Of a DNA stretch of 64,000 nt, positions 1-10,419 are shown piece after piece. Position 1 is the stretch's first letter. Every line of letters begins with the position of its first letter. The notes beneath the pieces were generated by a model, which was given only the letters and a program-made list of their open reading frames with translations, made no database searches and had not been told where the DNA came from. Position numbers and translations under genes: made by a program. The stretch is taken from positions 1,736,001 to 1,800,000 of the forward strand of contig OZ234501.1 in assembly GCA_965153455.1 (NCBI GenBank). Reading direction: 5' to 3'. Origin of the DNA: Sphagnum compactum. Taxonomy: Eukaryota; Bryophyta; Sphagnopsida; Sphagnales.

Positions 1-233
1 CCCATCCCCGGAGTTGGTTGTCTCCGATAGTTCTTTTCTGTTGTGGTTAATTTTTGAGGTGATTTCAACTTTCTCCGCATGTCTGGATGAATGCCTGGCT
101 TCCGGCAACTACGTTGTGAGACCACAATTCTTTCCACATTCACCTGTTCCTTGGGGATTTCTCACTGGGAAGTTTATGCACATACTCCGAGTAAGCCCAC
201 TACTCCGGAAGTGTAGCCTTGGCGATGGTAGAA
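1..233. other. Unassigned left edge
   Basis: A short open frame lies here on the plus strand, but its translation shows no recognisable domain and the sequence runs straight into repeats. I see no supportable gene. Confidence 0.3.
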
Positions 234-632
234 GGCCCATGAGTGGCTAGTATTTTGAAAATGGCTACTTTTAACCAGTAGCCGCCCCTTCTCACATTAT
301 GAATTTGTAAAAAAAAATCAACCCCCTCCCCTTCCTTAACCATTCAACACCTTAAAAAAAAAAAACTTAATTGGGTTGAATATAAGGGGGGTACAAGTTT
401 AGGTTTTTTTTTTAAAGAGGGCATCTGGTAGGAAAAATGAAAAAAATCAAGGTCCATGAGTGGCTAGTATTTTGAAAATGGCCACTTTTAACCAGTAGCC
501 GCCCCTTCTCCCATTATGAATTTGTAAAAAAAAATCAACCCCCTCCCCTTCCTTAACCATTCAACACCTAAAAAAAAAAAACTTAATTGGGTTGAATTTA
601 AGGGGGGTACAAGTTTAGGTTTTTTTTTTAAA
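234..632 (+). repeat. Tandem duplication, 217-bp spacing
   Basis: Two nearly identical blocks start at about 234 and 451. Each opens with a 'ccatgagtggctagtatttt' segment, continues through 'aaccagtagccgccccttct' and ends in a T-run after 'ggtacaagtttagg'. The offset is 217 bp. The few differences are single bases and homopolymer lengths, so the duplication is recent. Confidence 0.85.
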
Positions 633-1080
633 GTTAAGAAAAACCTGGGAATTAAACCAACCCTAAACTAAATAAACCCCCTCCCTCTTCCGTCCCCCTT
701 CAACATATGGGAAAAAAAAAACCATGGCACCCCCTTCCCTGGCCATTCAATAATGGAAAAAAAGTTTGACGGAAAAAACTAACCCCCTTCCCCCTCCTCC
801 TCCCTCCAAACACCCCGCCCCCTAAACCCTCATAATGAATTTGTAAAAAAAAATAACCCCCTCCCCCTCCCATCCCCTTTCAACATATATATTTATAAAA
901 AAACACCTTGACCCCCCCCCTCCCTAACCACTCAACAATGGAAAAAAAGTTTTGAAAAAAACTAACCCGCTTCCCCTCCTCTTTCCACATGTCAAATGAA
1001 GGAGAAAAAAAAAACATAAACTTGTACCCCCCCTCCCTCCCCCTCAACAGTAAAAGGCCCAGTAAAAAAAAAAAAACCAA
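633..1080. repeat. A/C-rich low-complexity sequence
   Basis: The plus strand is almost entirely alternating A-runs and C/CT-runs with very little G. It is part of the repeat family that recurs at 2.3-3.3 kb and 30-32.7 kb. Open frames on the minus strand are a by-product of this composition. No gene is supported. Confidence 0.7.
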
Positions 1081-1330
1081 GGCACACCCCTTCTTCCCCC
1101 TGAACAATGAATAAAGCTAATAAAAGGCTTCCCCTGGCCCTCCTGGCCCAGTAAAAAAAAACACCCAGGCACACCCCTTCCCCCTGAACAATGAATAAAG
1201 CTAATAAAAGGCTTCCCCTGGCCCTCCTGGCCCAGTAAAAAAATAAAATCAAGGCGCACCCCTTCCCCCTGAACAATGAATAAAACTAATAAAAGACTTC
1301 CCCTCGCCCTCCTGGCCCAGTAAAAAATAA
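1081..1330 (+). repeat. Three tandem ~86-bp units
   Basis: Units begin at about 1081, 1168 and 1253 (spacings 87 and 85). Each contains 'ccctgaacaatgaataaa', a 'ctaataaaag' stretch and 'ccctcctggcccagtaaaa'. The related segment near 2700 keeps the last motif. The minus-strand frame across it repeats the same peptide and is not a credible gene. Confidence 0.85.
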
Positions 1331-1470
1331 TTTATGAAAGTTACAAACAGTAAAAAAAAGTAACTAAAAGTAACTAAAAGTGAAAAAAAGTCAACAAAAA
1401 CAGCCTCCCCTTGCAAGCCAAAAGCCTTGGACTACAAGGGCATTTTGGCGGTCAAACAGCCTACTTCTCC
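1331..1470 (+). repeat. Tail module of the A/C-rich repeat, copy A (diverged)
   Basis: It shows the family's order of motifs: 'gtaactaaaagt' steps, 'gtcaacaaaaacagcct', then 'gcggtcaaacagcct'. The final block ending in a 'gtagtgg'-like motif, seen in other copies, is not recognisable here. Confidence 0.55.
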
Positions 1471-1495
1471 AATTTGTGCCTCAAATCTGTACAGT

Positions 1496-1662
1496 CACTA
1501 TGTCACATTCTCTACCCTGGGCAAATTTGAGGACCCGTCACTGTGTCACATCCTCCACCCTGGGCAAATTTGAGGACCAGTCACTGTGTCACATTCTCCA
1601 AATTGCAAATTTGAGGACCAATCGCTATGTCACGTTCTCCAAATTGCAATTTTGAGGACTGG
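1496..1662 (+). repeat. Four tandem ~43-bp units
   Basis: Units start at about 1496, 1539, 1582 and 1623. The consensus is 'cactgtgtcacattctcc' followed by 'gcaaatttgaggacc'. The plus-strand open frame over it (about 1380-1655) is the translated repeat, not a recognised protein. Confidence 0.8.
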
Positions 1663-2270
1663 TAAAAGAAAGGCAACATTAAAGATTATTTCATAAAGTT
1701 GTTTTTTACTTTTCAATTGAATGCCTATTATTTTATCCAAGAGAAAGGGATTTTTGACCTGTGAAATACTTCAATATGAATGATGAGATTCGTTTGTTTG
1801 CATGTGCATGGTGGTGTGGTGGACTTAGTGGGGAAAAACACTAGGGGAGTTTGATCAAAACATTCCCCATGGAGGGTCAATCAAGATATTCTATTTTTCT
1901 TCTGGCAATGAACCTCTTTGATTGGTCCATCATCACCCTCCAAAAAAAAAAAAAAAACACCCTCTCTCTTTGGTAGAATCCTAAAATAAAAGCTTGTCCA
2001 CATGGCCTAAGTGTTGCGATGAGCAAACTTTTGCCACCCCCAAAATGGACACAATGTAGTCCTCCCTTTTGGGCTACCTATATGGTTTAAAATAAGAGGT
2101 ATTTGGGGCCAAAACATATAAGAGAAAGGGTGATGCTATTGGGAACATAGGGAACATACAAAAAAACCATTGGCCACTTGGTGGGAACTTGAAGGAATCG
2201 TAAGGAATACTTTTATTTAGGAACACCAAATTCCGAAATTTCAAGTTCCCCTTGTCCCTAGCCACTCCAC
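1663..2270. other. No gene seen
   Basis: AT-rich sequence with an A-run near 1947. Neither strand translates into anything recognisable. Confidence 0.4.
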
Positions 2271-2690
2271 AATGAAAAAACAAAATTTAAAAAAAACCAT
2301 CCCTTTCCCTTTCCCTTCCTCCTTCCACATGTCAAATGAAGGCAAAAAAAAAACATTAACCTCCACCCCCCTCCCCCCCTCAACACCCAAAAAAAAAAAT
2401 CAACGTGCACCCTTTCCCCCAATGCACCCTAAACCCCCGTCCCATAATGAATTTGAACCCCCAAATAACCCCCGCTCAACCCTCCCTAGCCACTCCACAA
2501 TGAAAAAAACCTGGGTTTCCCTGAACCCTAAATGTACCCCTTTCCCCCCTCCTCCTTCCACCTTTTCATACATCTTGGACCCTAAACCCTAAAAACCTTC
2601 CACCCCCCTCCCCCTCAACAGTAAAAAAAATCAAAAAAAAATCAACTTCTGCACCCTTTCAACTTCCCCCGTCGCACAATGAATGGAACC
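2271..2690. repeat. A/C-rich low-complexity sequence
   Basis: Strongly skewed A/C sequence on the plus strand. It includes 'ccttccacatgtcaaatgaa', which recurs near 980, 30200, 30955 and 32320, so this is another partial copy of the dispersed family. Two short CCCTAAA-like stretches occur near 2520-2590. Confidence 0.65.
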
Positions 2691-2699
2691 CTTCACCCC

Positions 2700-2950
2700 C
2701 AGGCCATCCTGGCCCAGTAAAAAGTAATTCTTGAAAGTTACAACTAGTAAAAAAGTAACAAACCTTACCCCTAAACCCAGTAAAAAGTAACTGTCAAAAC
2801 TTACCACCAGTAAAAAAGTAACTAAAAGTAACTAAAGTCAACAAAAACAGCAAGGCATCGTGTAAAAACAGCGAGGCATCGCACTCCTTTTTCATGGTCA
2901 AACAGCCACCAGCCACCGGCATTACACTCGGGATGCCCGGATCATACCTT
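2700..2950 (+). repeat. Tail module of the A/C-rich repeat, copy B
   Basis: Contains 'agtaaaaagtaa' steps, 'gtcaacaaaaacagc', a tandem pair of 'gcatcg' blocks, 'tggtcaaacagcc', and a degenerate end at 'gatgcccggatcatacc'. The order matches copy C and the 30-32.7 kb copies. Confidence 0.65.
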
Positions 2951-3345
2951 AAGGGAAAAAAAAAACATTAACCTCCACCCCTCTCCCCCTCAACAGTAAA
3001 AAAAATAGAAGGAAAAAAATCAACCTGCACCTTTTTAAGTTCCCCCTCGCACAATGAAAGCCCTATAAACCCTGACCCTTCTCAATAGCAAAAAGTAATT
3101 TATCAATGTTACAAGCAATAAAAAAAGTAACAAAAAATAACAAACCTTACCCCTTTTAGGGGTAAAAAATAATTTATAAAAGTTACGAGTAGTAAAAAAA
3201 GTAACAAAAAGTAACAAAAAGTGAAAAAGGTCAACAAAAACAGCCTGCCACTACGAGAAAACAGCCTGCCACTACGGGCCCTTTTTTGTGGTCAAACAGC
3301 CTCCAGCCTACGTCCTTACGGGCATAGTGGTCAGATCATATGTAT
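2951..3345 (+). repeat. Tail module of the A/C-rich repeat, copy C
   Basis: A well-preserved copy: 'gtaacaaaaagtaac' steps, two 'cagcctgccactacg' blocks, 'gtggtcaaacagcctccagcct', then 'tccttacgggcatagtgg' and 'cagatcatatgtatagg'. The last ~150 bp align readily with the copy ending near 31360. Confidence 0.75.
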
Positions 3346-4480
3346 AGGATTTCGGTGCCTGATATGTAATGTTCATTTGTAGCAATCTCTGAATGGTGTT
3401 GAGTAGGCAGACTTATATAGGCCGCTTGGCAAGTCCTCCTTTGGCATTTGTTAAAACCTTTATTCGTGGCTTTGATGGTTTGCAAGAATTTGACCATTCA
3501 CATCTTGTATTACTGTGTTGTCCGAGAATTAGCATGAGTGTTTTTTTATTCATCGTCCTTTGATGTGAGAACAAAACATCTCTTAATCAAGGTTGGAAAA
3601 TTTATCATTGTTCACAACTGACATTGGTACTTATAAATTTCTTTTACTTCCGGGGCATCTTCCTTCTATTCAAAGCTATGGATGTTTTTTATTTCTTGTG
3701 GGTGGACACCTCCTGTCCTGCTGTATGGCATTACAGACCTTTAGATCGATCCTGATCAAGGTCTGTACGCGCGCCAATTGGCATTTGGGAGATGTCCACC
3801 TTCAATTTTAGTTTCAGGGCATTTTTTATGGCAAATTTTCACTTTTTGGATAGGTTGCAAAAATTTGTCACCTTACACTGTAGTACCTAGGCTGGTTAGG
3901 CACTAATTAATTATTTTTGGACTTGCCTAAAATTCTGAAAAATATTTACCTGCCATGCTGAAAATCTGAAAGAAACTTTTAAACACACCAGTTTCATTAT
4001 TTAGTATAGTGCCAAGTTGTAAAATATTACTATGTTTACTACCGAAAGTAAATAAGAAATTTTTTTATTATTAGTCACCTTGTTGCTGAACCAGCCATAT
4101 ACTAGGGTAATACTAAAATCCTGTTGAGATGCTCACAATTGATGGAACATCATGAAGTTGAAAAAAGAACACTGTGCTCAGTAGTTGGACAGACTTTGGT
4201 TTTTCCATCTTGTTTCTCTCAAACATCCATAAGAGAAACCCCAAATGGAAGGCCGGGGAGCAGACAGCCCCAAATTACATATAAAAAGAACTCAGAAGAT
4301 AGGATGGTGGGAGAAATCACCAAGTGATAGTGCTTTTCCAGTGCCTCTCAAACATTGAGGGGTGGGGTTCTTGAGCCACAGGTTAGATATATGGTTGTAA
4401 GAAGTAGGGCTTAAAACTTCAAATCTCAGGAAGATCACCTATCTCTCACTATAAGGTGGAAGCTAGTTTTACCATATTAT
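3346..4480. other. No gene seen; contains one small palindromic element
   Basis: Mixed-composition spacer. Short frames at 3593-3811 and 4124-4327 have no recognisable domain. A ~100-bp element with inverted ends (3701-3800) is listed separately. Confidence 0.4.
3701..3800. mobile_element. Small palindromic (MITE-like) element, copy 1
   Basis: Starts 'ggtggacacct' and ends 'agatgtccacc', an 11-bp terminal inverted repeat with one mismatch. The interior holds 'gatcctgatcaaggtctgta'. Two further copies with the same ends and interior order lie at 29139-29235 and 29370-29468. It is short and non-coding, so it would be a non-autonomous element; no target-site duplication could be confirmed by eye. 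Confidence 0.5.
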
Positions 4481-4506
4481 AGTGTTCTCACCCAAGTGAG
4501 TATGTA

Positions 4507-7500
4507 GGCCTTGCATAAAGGCACAGCCCAATCCATGATTTCTTTGGTGGAAATTTTTTGCCATTTTGAGAAAATATTGTCCTGTCAAAATTTCCACTTT
4601 TCAAAAGTAAAAAACGCTAAAAAGGACCAAAAATTGCCACAATTGCCTACTGTACGAAAGGGTGCTTAAGAAATTTGACCTTAATATTTTGAATCTTGCC
4701 AAATTTGGCTAAATAAATTATGGATGATCACCACTTAAGCAACATTACAAAATTGAAGAAACAAAACACTGGGCGCAATAAATAATTGCAGTAGATGTGA
4801 TGTGATGGTCGGTGACTGATGACAGCCTTCCTTGAGTGACCTAATGAATTGCTGGTGATTCAGTTCCTGATCGACTGATCTAGTTGTACTAGCAAATCAA
4901 GCCTGGCCCATTCATTGTCCTTGTTCAATGCGAGTTGGCTTCTTCTCTATAACTGGGTGTTGATATTGGGCAATTCAAAAATGCCAATTTTGGTCCTATT
5001 CTTTACAATTCTACCCAGCAGGTTCACTAGCTAGAATTGTTATGAATCATTTACCCCAGCAGCTAGGGAAAAGTATGAATCAATTCTTTTTCTCCCTAAA
5101 ACGACTTTGGACTTCTTGGGAACACATGATGCAATTTATGGGAACATGAGGGTAATTGGAAAAAATTTAATACAGTTCAAATCAATTTGAAAGATGGTCA
5201 TCAAACAAAGCAAAGCAAAGCAACTCCACTGGCAAATGGAACTTAACAACCCAATGCCCTTGGGGAGGCGCGGCGGGAGGTACTAGCGGGGGGAGGTACT
5301 AACACCATATAATGTCAAACTTCTATGGTAGTTTTTATGCACAACACAGCTCAAAACGTTATTACATTCCAAGGACACAGCACACTTTTCACATAACATG
5401 GCATTGGGCTAAATATTCATTTGCATTTGTATAGAGGTTATACAATAAAATGATCTGGTTGGGGAAAAGATCTTCCCCTGCATAGACAGTCAAAAGCAGG
5501 GCAGTTTTTTCCCCCTTAATTTGCGATATTGAAAAAATGGTGAATTTTCTTTAATATTAAAATTAGTTGAATTTACAGTAGAAAAAAGAATTCAAAAAAA
5601 TCTCAATTTTTGATTTAAAAAAAGCACTCGTCATAAGTGATGTTATTTAGTGTAGTATATATAATATATAGTAGGGATCGTTGGTTAAATAAAGACAATT
5701 TTTGAAAACAAGTACACCCATCATCATAATTGGTAGAAATTGCACATTAATCATGAAATTTTCCATTTTGTGCCATCTGCACATGTATTTGTGTGGACAA
5801 AGCTATTTCCAACCCAAACTAAACGTATTCTTATGGTTATCGTGATTTTTAGGGTTAGTTAGTTACAATAACCATAAAGATTCGTAAACTGTCTAGTTTA
5901 ATGGGTCAACAATGGACCTATATGTAGGATTATTAGAACCAAAATCTAGAATGTGTATAATGTATATGGTAACAAATCTTCATTTTGAACCATTGTACTA
6001 GTGTCTTTTCAATACAAAAGAAGTCATCTGCAATGTGCTTGATGCAGAGAAGTATGTGTGAAGCCAAAACAGCATGCTTTTTAAAGCCTTCATTCAATAA
6101 GCATGTCTTTGGAAATTAACTCCAACTAATTGAATTCCAGGTTTCCAGATCTTTCATGGCCAGTTCAATAAAGGTTTTTTTTCACCCCCCAAAACAGCAC
6201 ACTTGTCGACAAAACCTAAAAACTTTCTTGTCCCAGGGGTCGCTATTTTCCATACCTACTAAATGTTTTGGGAAGCTAAGTCCCTCTACTTTGAAAACCA
6301 CCTTGAATACCATACGGGGCCAATTATGTCCCCATCCCAAATTCCAATATGTGTTCTATATCTGGAACTTTTTTAAAAGTGAAAGAATGCATTTTTAAAA
6401 ATAGGGAAAAAAAATTGCAAAAAAAATTATGTAATACCCTGAAAACTTATTTGAAAGTGTTGAAAATTGCAAGTTGCAAAAGAAAAATATTGCTAGAAGT
6501 TGAACCCATCACATTCCTTTTCATTCTTACAATATGATCTAATACATTTTGCGAAAATGATTGACAATCAGTCTTTTTTTAATTGAGGATTTATCGCCAA
6601 ATTGCGAAGTGTGACAGAGACCCTGCAAAATTAACTGATGAGAGATGGAAAGGGCATCGCCAGCTGTGCACCTTTTTCACTGATCTTGTAGCCAATACTT
6701 CATATTAGATAATGCTATGAATATTGTTTCAGCCATTAACTACACCACATTTCTTGTCTCAATCTTTCTCTTATCGCCATAAGTGCACCAAATTTGCGTT
6801 AGTGATTGCCACATGTTTGATTGTCTACATTTCCTAAAAAACACCCTGTTCACAACAGAATTGTAGCCCTTTTGCTTCAATTCAACATTCAAGTTCCACT
6901 TTCTTTCATTCACAACGCCCAGTAGTGACACCTGAGTAGTAAGGCACGTGAGTCAGCTAATCTTCCCTCTCTTCTCCGACAGACATGACTTTCAGTGCAG
7001 TACAATTATGTGGACGAGGGCAAAAAACTTGGGTCGTCCAGTCCAGTATTATGACGCTCAACATCATTCAAGTTTGACATAAATCAATTGTAGTCAGAAA
7101 TTAAATTAAATTAAAATTTAGAGAACGAAAGGTACTTGGAAATTGCTTCACTCTACCGCTGCACAGGTATTTGATGCACAGAACCTGACCACAAACGTGA
7201 TTGCAGGCGCACTACAATTACGTACTGGTACCAAAAAAACCAGGTGGGTTCTCGAGTTCTGTACCAAGGCGGTTCGATTACGCAAGCAACTTGAGGTAAG
7301 TGATTCTGTCAGGAAACTCCTCCTCACAAAATGAAAGCACGTGAGTTTGTTGTGACACTTGTCATAAGCATAGTTGCATGTGGACAAGAAAAATGGGCTG
7401 TGTAACATAGTCTTCGGCTAAACGTTCGTCCTTTTTCATACAGGCATGATTATTGCAGTACACAATTGTTTTGGCTATTATACGGTTGTTGTAGTAGAAA

Positions 7501-7815
7501 AATAAGGGTGTCCGGTTTAACTAGAAATCATTTAAGAAAAATGGTACAGAAGTTGAGGAACTTTTTCAGAGTAACGTGACAGGCACTTGATGGCATCTTT
7601 TGGAGCGTTATGAGAAGCCCCATTAGCACATATTTCGCAGCTCTGACTATCGGTATGTCTGTGTACATTTCATCGGTGGCTTGTTGACTGTGGAGAAGGG
7701 CCCTGTGGTCAGCACGGCCTTGAAACTTGACTTGTACCCGATGTGGAAATCGACTTCCTTGCTCCTCCTTAAAAGTCTGCTTCTCAGTTCTGACATACCA
7801 CCTCTGTTAGCTCAT
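4507..7815 (+). repeat. Left copy of a diverged local duplication
   Basis: Blocks here recur in order, on the same strand, at 8309-10352: 4507-5040 with 8309-8905, 5085-5425 with 9420-9875, 6982-7330 with 9941-10205, 7495-7570 with 10225-10315, and 7780-7815 with 10318-10352. Shared anchors include 'gaagaaacaaaacac', 'aaagatggtcatcaaacaaa', 'actaacaccatataatgtc' and 'catgactttcagtgcagtac'. About 1.5 kb between 5425 and 6980 has no counterpart in the right copy. No coding gene is recognised. Confidence 0.75.
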
Positions 7816-8308
7816 GATCATGACTGCCATAACTTTTGTACTTTTTCATTGTCAAATTTGGCTAACTCATCTTATAGATGATCACCACTTCAGTTACATC
7901 ATACAATTGGCAAAAAAAAACACTGTTTCTGATGAAAAGTTGTACTGAGCATTATATTGTCACAGTTGTAGTGCCAAGTGAAGAAGGTTATGCTCCACAA
8001 CTCATGTAGTACAAAAATTCATGATACACAATCCTCAATTTGGGCACTTTATGTGCCATAAGGTTAGATCTAACCCAAATATAAAAATGTAGCTCTCTGT
8101 TCAGGATGCTTTTGCACATGTGAACATTTTGTATATTGTGGAACTTAAATTTGGTAATTTATTTGCCATAGGCTAAGATTGAACCAAAATATGTAAGTGT
8201 CGATAATATAGTATTTCTGAGTTTCTTGCATGTGTGAACATTTGGTTTTCTCTGTGGCTTATTCTTTGACTATTATTTTATTCCTTAATGTGGGTTGCAC
8301 ATGACCAA
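7816..8308. other. Spacer with a third short copy of the duplicated unit
   Basis: No gene. At about 7853-7925 the motif around 'aaatttggctaa' and 'gatcaccactt' followed by 'aaaaacact' repeats the sequence at 4690-4770 and 8520-8600, so at least three copies of that segment are present. Confidence 0.5.
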
Positions 8309-10352
8309 GGCCTGCATAAAGGCAAAGCCCAATCAATGATTTTATTGGTGGAATTTTTTTGTTATTTTGTGAAAAATGTTTTGAGAAAAAATGTTCTATC
8401 AAGAATTCCACTTTTAAAATAAAAAATTACATATAAAAAACCAAAAAGAAACAAAAATTGCCACAATTGCCTATAGTATGAAAGGGTGATTAAATTTTTT
8501 TACTTTCATATTTTGAATATTGCCAAATTTGGCTAAATAAAAGTATGGATAATCACCACTTGAGCAACATCACAAAATTGAAGAAACAAAACACCGGGCC
8601 CAATAAATAATTGCAGTAAGGATGTAATGTGATGGTGGATGACCAATGGAAAGCTTTTTTTAAGTGACCTAATGGATCGCTGGTGATTCAACAAAATACC
8701 TCTTGATCTTCTACTAGCAAATGAAGATTGGCCCATGCCTGTCCTTGTTCAATGCAAGCTTTCTTCTTCTTGATAACTAGCTGTTGATATATGTGTTCAA
8801 AAAAAGTTCCTGCCATAAAGCATAACTGGCCTATTGATGTTGGCCAATTCAAAAGATACTAATGTCTGTCCTATTCTTGACAATTCTAGCCAGGACTTGA
8901 CACCCAATCTAGGAAAAAATAATTGGTTAAGATAAAAACCAATGTCTTTGGACACACTTGCCGATTGTGAAGCACAAGACATGTGTTCAAAAAAGGTCAT
9001 GGCATAAAGTTGTACTTAAAGATGTGGCTTGCTTTTAACTATTCCGTGTATCTTCCACAACTCCTTGGACCAATCCATTGGCCTCTTAAAAAGCAACATG
9101 GTTTAGGGTATTTCCTTTTGTGTACCCTGAGGGCATCACACAAATTCCCCAAGTTCCAACATTCCCCCAATTTGTGATGGGCCAGAATTTGTTAAGAATA
9201 AATAAAGAGCCCATCTTAGGGCTGACTTGCACGAAATGGCATTCCAAAATGTATCTGGTTCAAGGAAGAAACTACTCAATTTTCATTGATGACTTGCTAT
9301 AATATAGTATGTTCCCAAGGTCTAGGTACTATGGTAGAATGGTTATTTAAACTTTTCACTTTTTCATTCATTTTTATTTCTTTGACTCTCATTTTTACCC
9401 CTAGATGTCTCATAAAAATAATTTCTTTTTCTCACTAGCAAAACTTTGGACTTTTTGGGACACATGATGAAGTTTATGGGAACATCATGATGATTGGAAA
9501 AACTATAATACACTTCAAATCAATTTGAAAGATGGTCATCAAACAAAGCAAAGCAACTTCACGGGCAAATGGAACTGAAGAACCCAATGCCAGGGTTCCT
9601 GTCCCCTGTGGAGGCAGGGCCCAACAAATGGAATGAATGAGCAAATGGAGTCTGATAGGTTTATTTTTAAAAACCATTATGCGGCATTATTTTGGTTATG
9701 GAATAGGGTGTGGTTCCATGTCTCCTGAGTGTTTGCCTCGTGCAATTTTTTTAGTACTAACACCATATAATGTCCAACTTCGATGGTCGTTTTTATGCAC
9801 AATGAAGCTCATACAAAGGTTATTACATTCCATGCACACACCTCAGTTTTCACATAACATGCCAGTGGGCTGAATCTGCCTAGTGATCCATCGCTACCCT
9901 GGCTCCATCAGGAAATTGGAAAAAAAACACCACTGCCACAAACATGACTTTCAGTGCAGTACAAGTATATTCTAGAGAAATATATTAAAATTCAGAGGTG
10001 AATTAGAACTTGGAAGTAGCTTCTCTTGTACCGCTGCACAGGTATTTCCGGCGCAGAACCTCACCACAAACGTGATTCCAGGCACACAACAGTTGCCTCG
10101 TGGTACCTGAAAAGCCACGTGGGTTCTCCAGTTCTGTACTAGGGCGGTCCGGTTTCCCACCCACCTTGACGTAAATGATTCCGCCAGAAACGTCCTCCTC
10201 AGAAAATATCTGCGAGTGGGTCCTCATTAGCAAAAAAATATGGGTGTCTAGTTTAAGTAGAAATCATTTAAGCAAAAGGGTACAGAAGTTGAAGAACTAG
10301 TTCGGAGTAACATCAAGTTTGCTTCTTAGTTCTGACGTACCACCTCTGTAGG
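8309..10352 (+). repeat. Right copy of the local duplication, abutting the ankyrin gene
   Basis: Collinear with 4507-7815, with numerous substitutions and indels. It ends about 60 bp before a TATA box that precedes the ankyrin gene, so the duplicated unit is the upstream region of that gene. A minus-strand peptide containing 'NRTALVQN' and 'VVRFCA.NTCAAV' is present in both copies (7148-7300 and 9990-10160); whether it is coding is unclear. Confidence 0.75.
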
Positions 10353-10411
10353 GTCCCCACCAAACCAAAAAGCTTTGGCATTAATGATCATCAGCAACTC
10401 TCCTTGCAATG

Positions 10412-10419
10412 TATAAAAA
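10412..10419 (+). promoter_or_regulatory. Putative TATA box of the ankyrin gene
   Basis: 'tataaaaa' lies about 290 bp before the chosen ATG at 10709. A direct repeat 'catcagcaactc' occurs on either side (near 10388 and 10440). This implies a leader of roughly 260 nt. It is inferred from motif and position only. Confidence 0.35.

Noticed and set aside
880-1276. Minus-strand repetitive frames
   Set aside because: Translation of the 86-bp tandem repeat and A/C-rich sequence.
1081-1330. CRISPR-like direct repeats
   Set aside because: Units are contiguous without unique spacers and the genome is eukaryotic.
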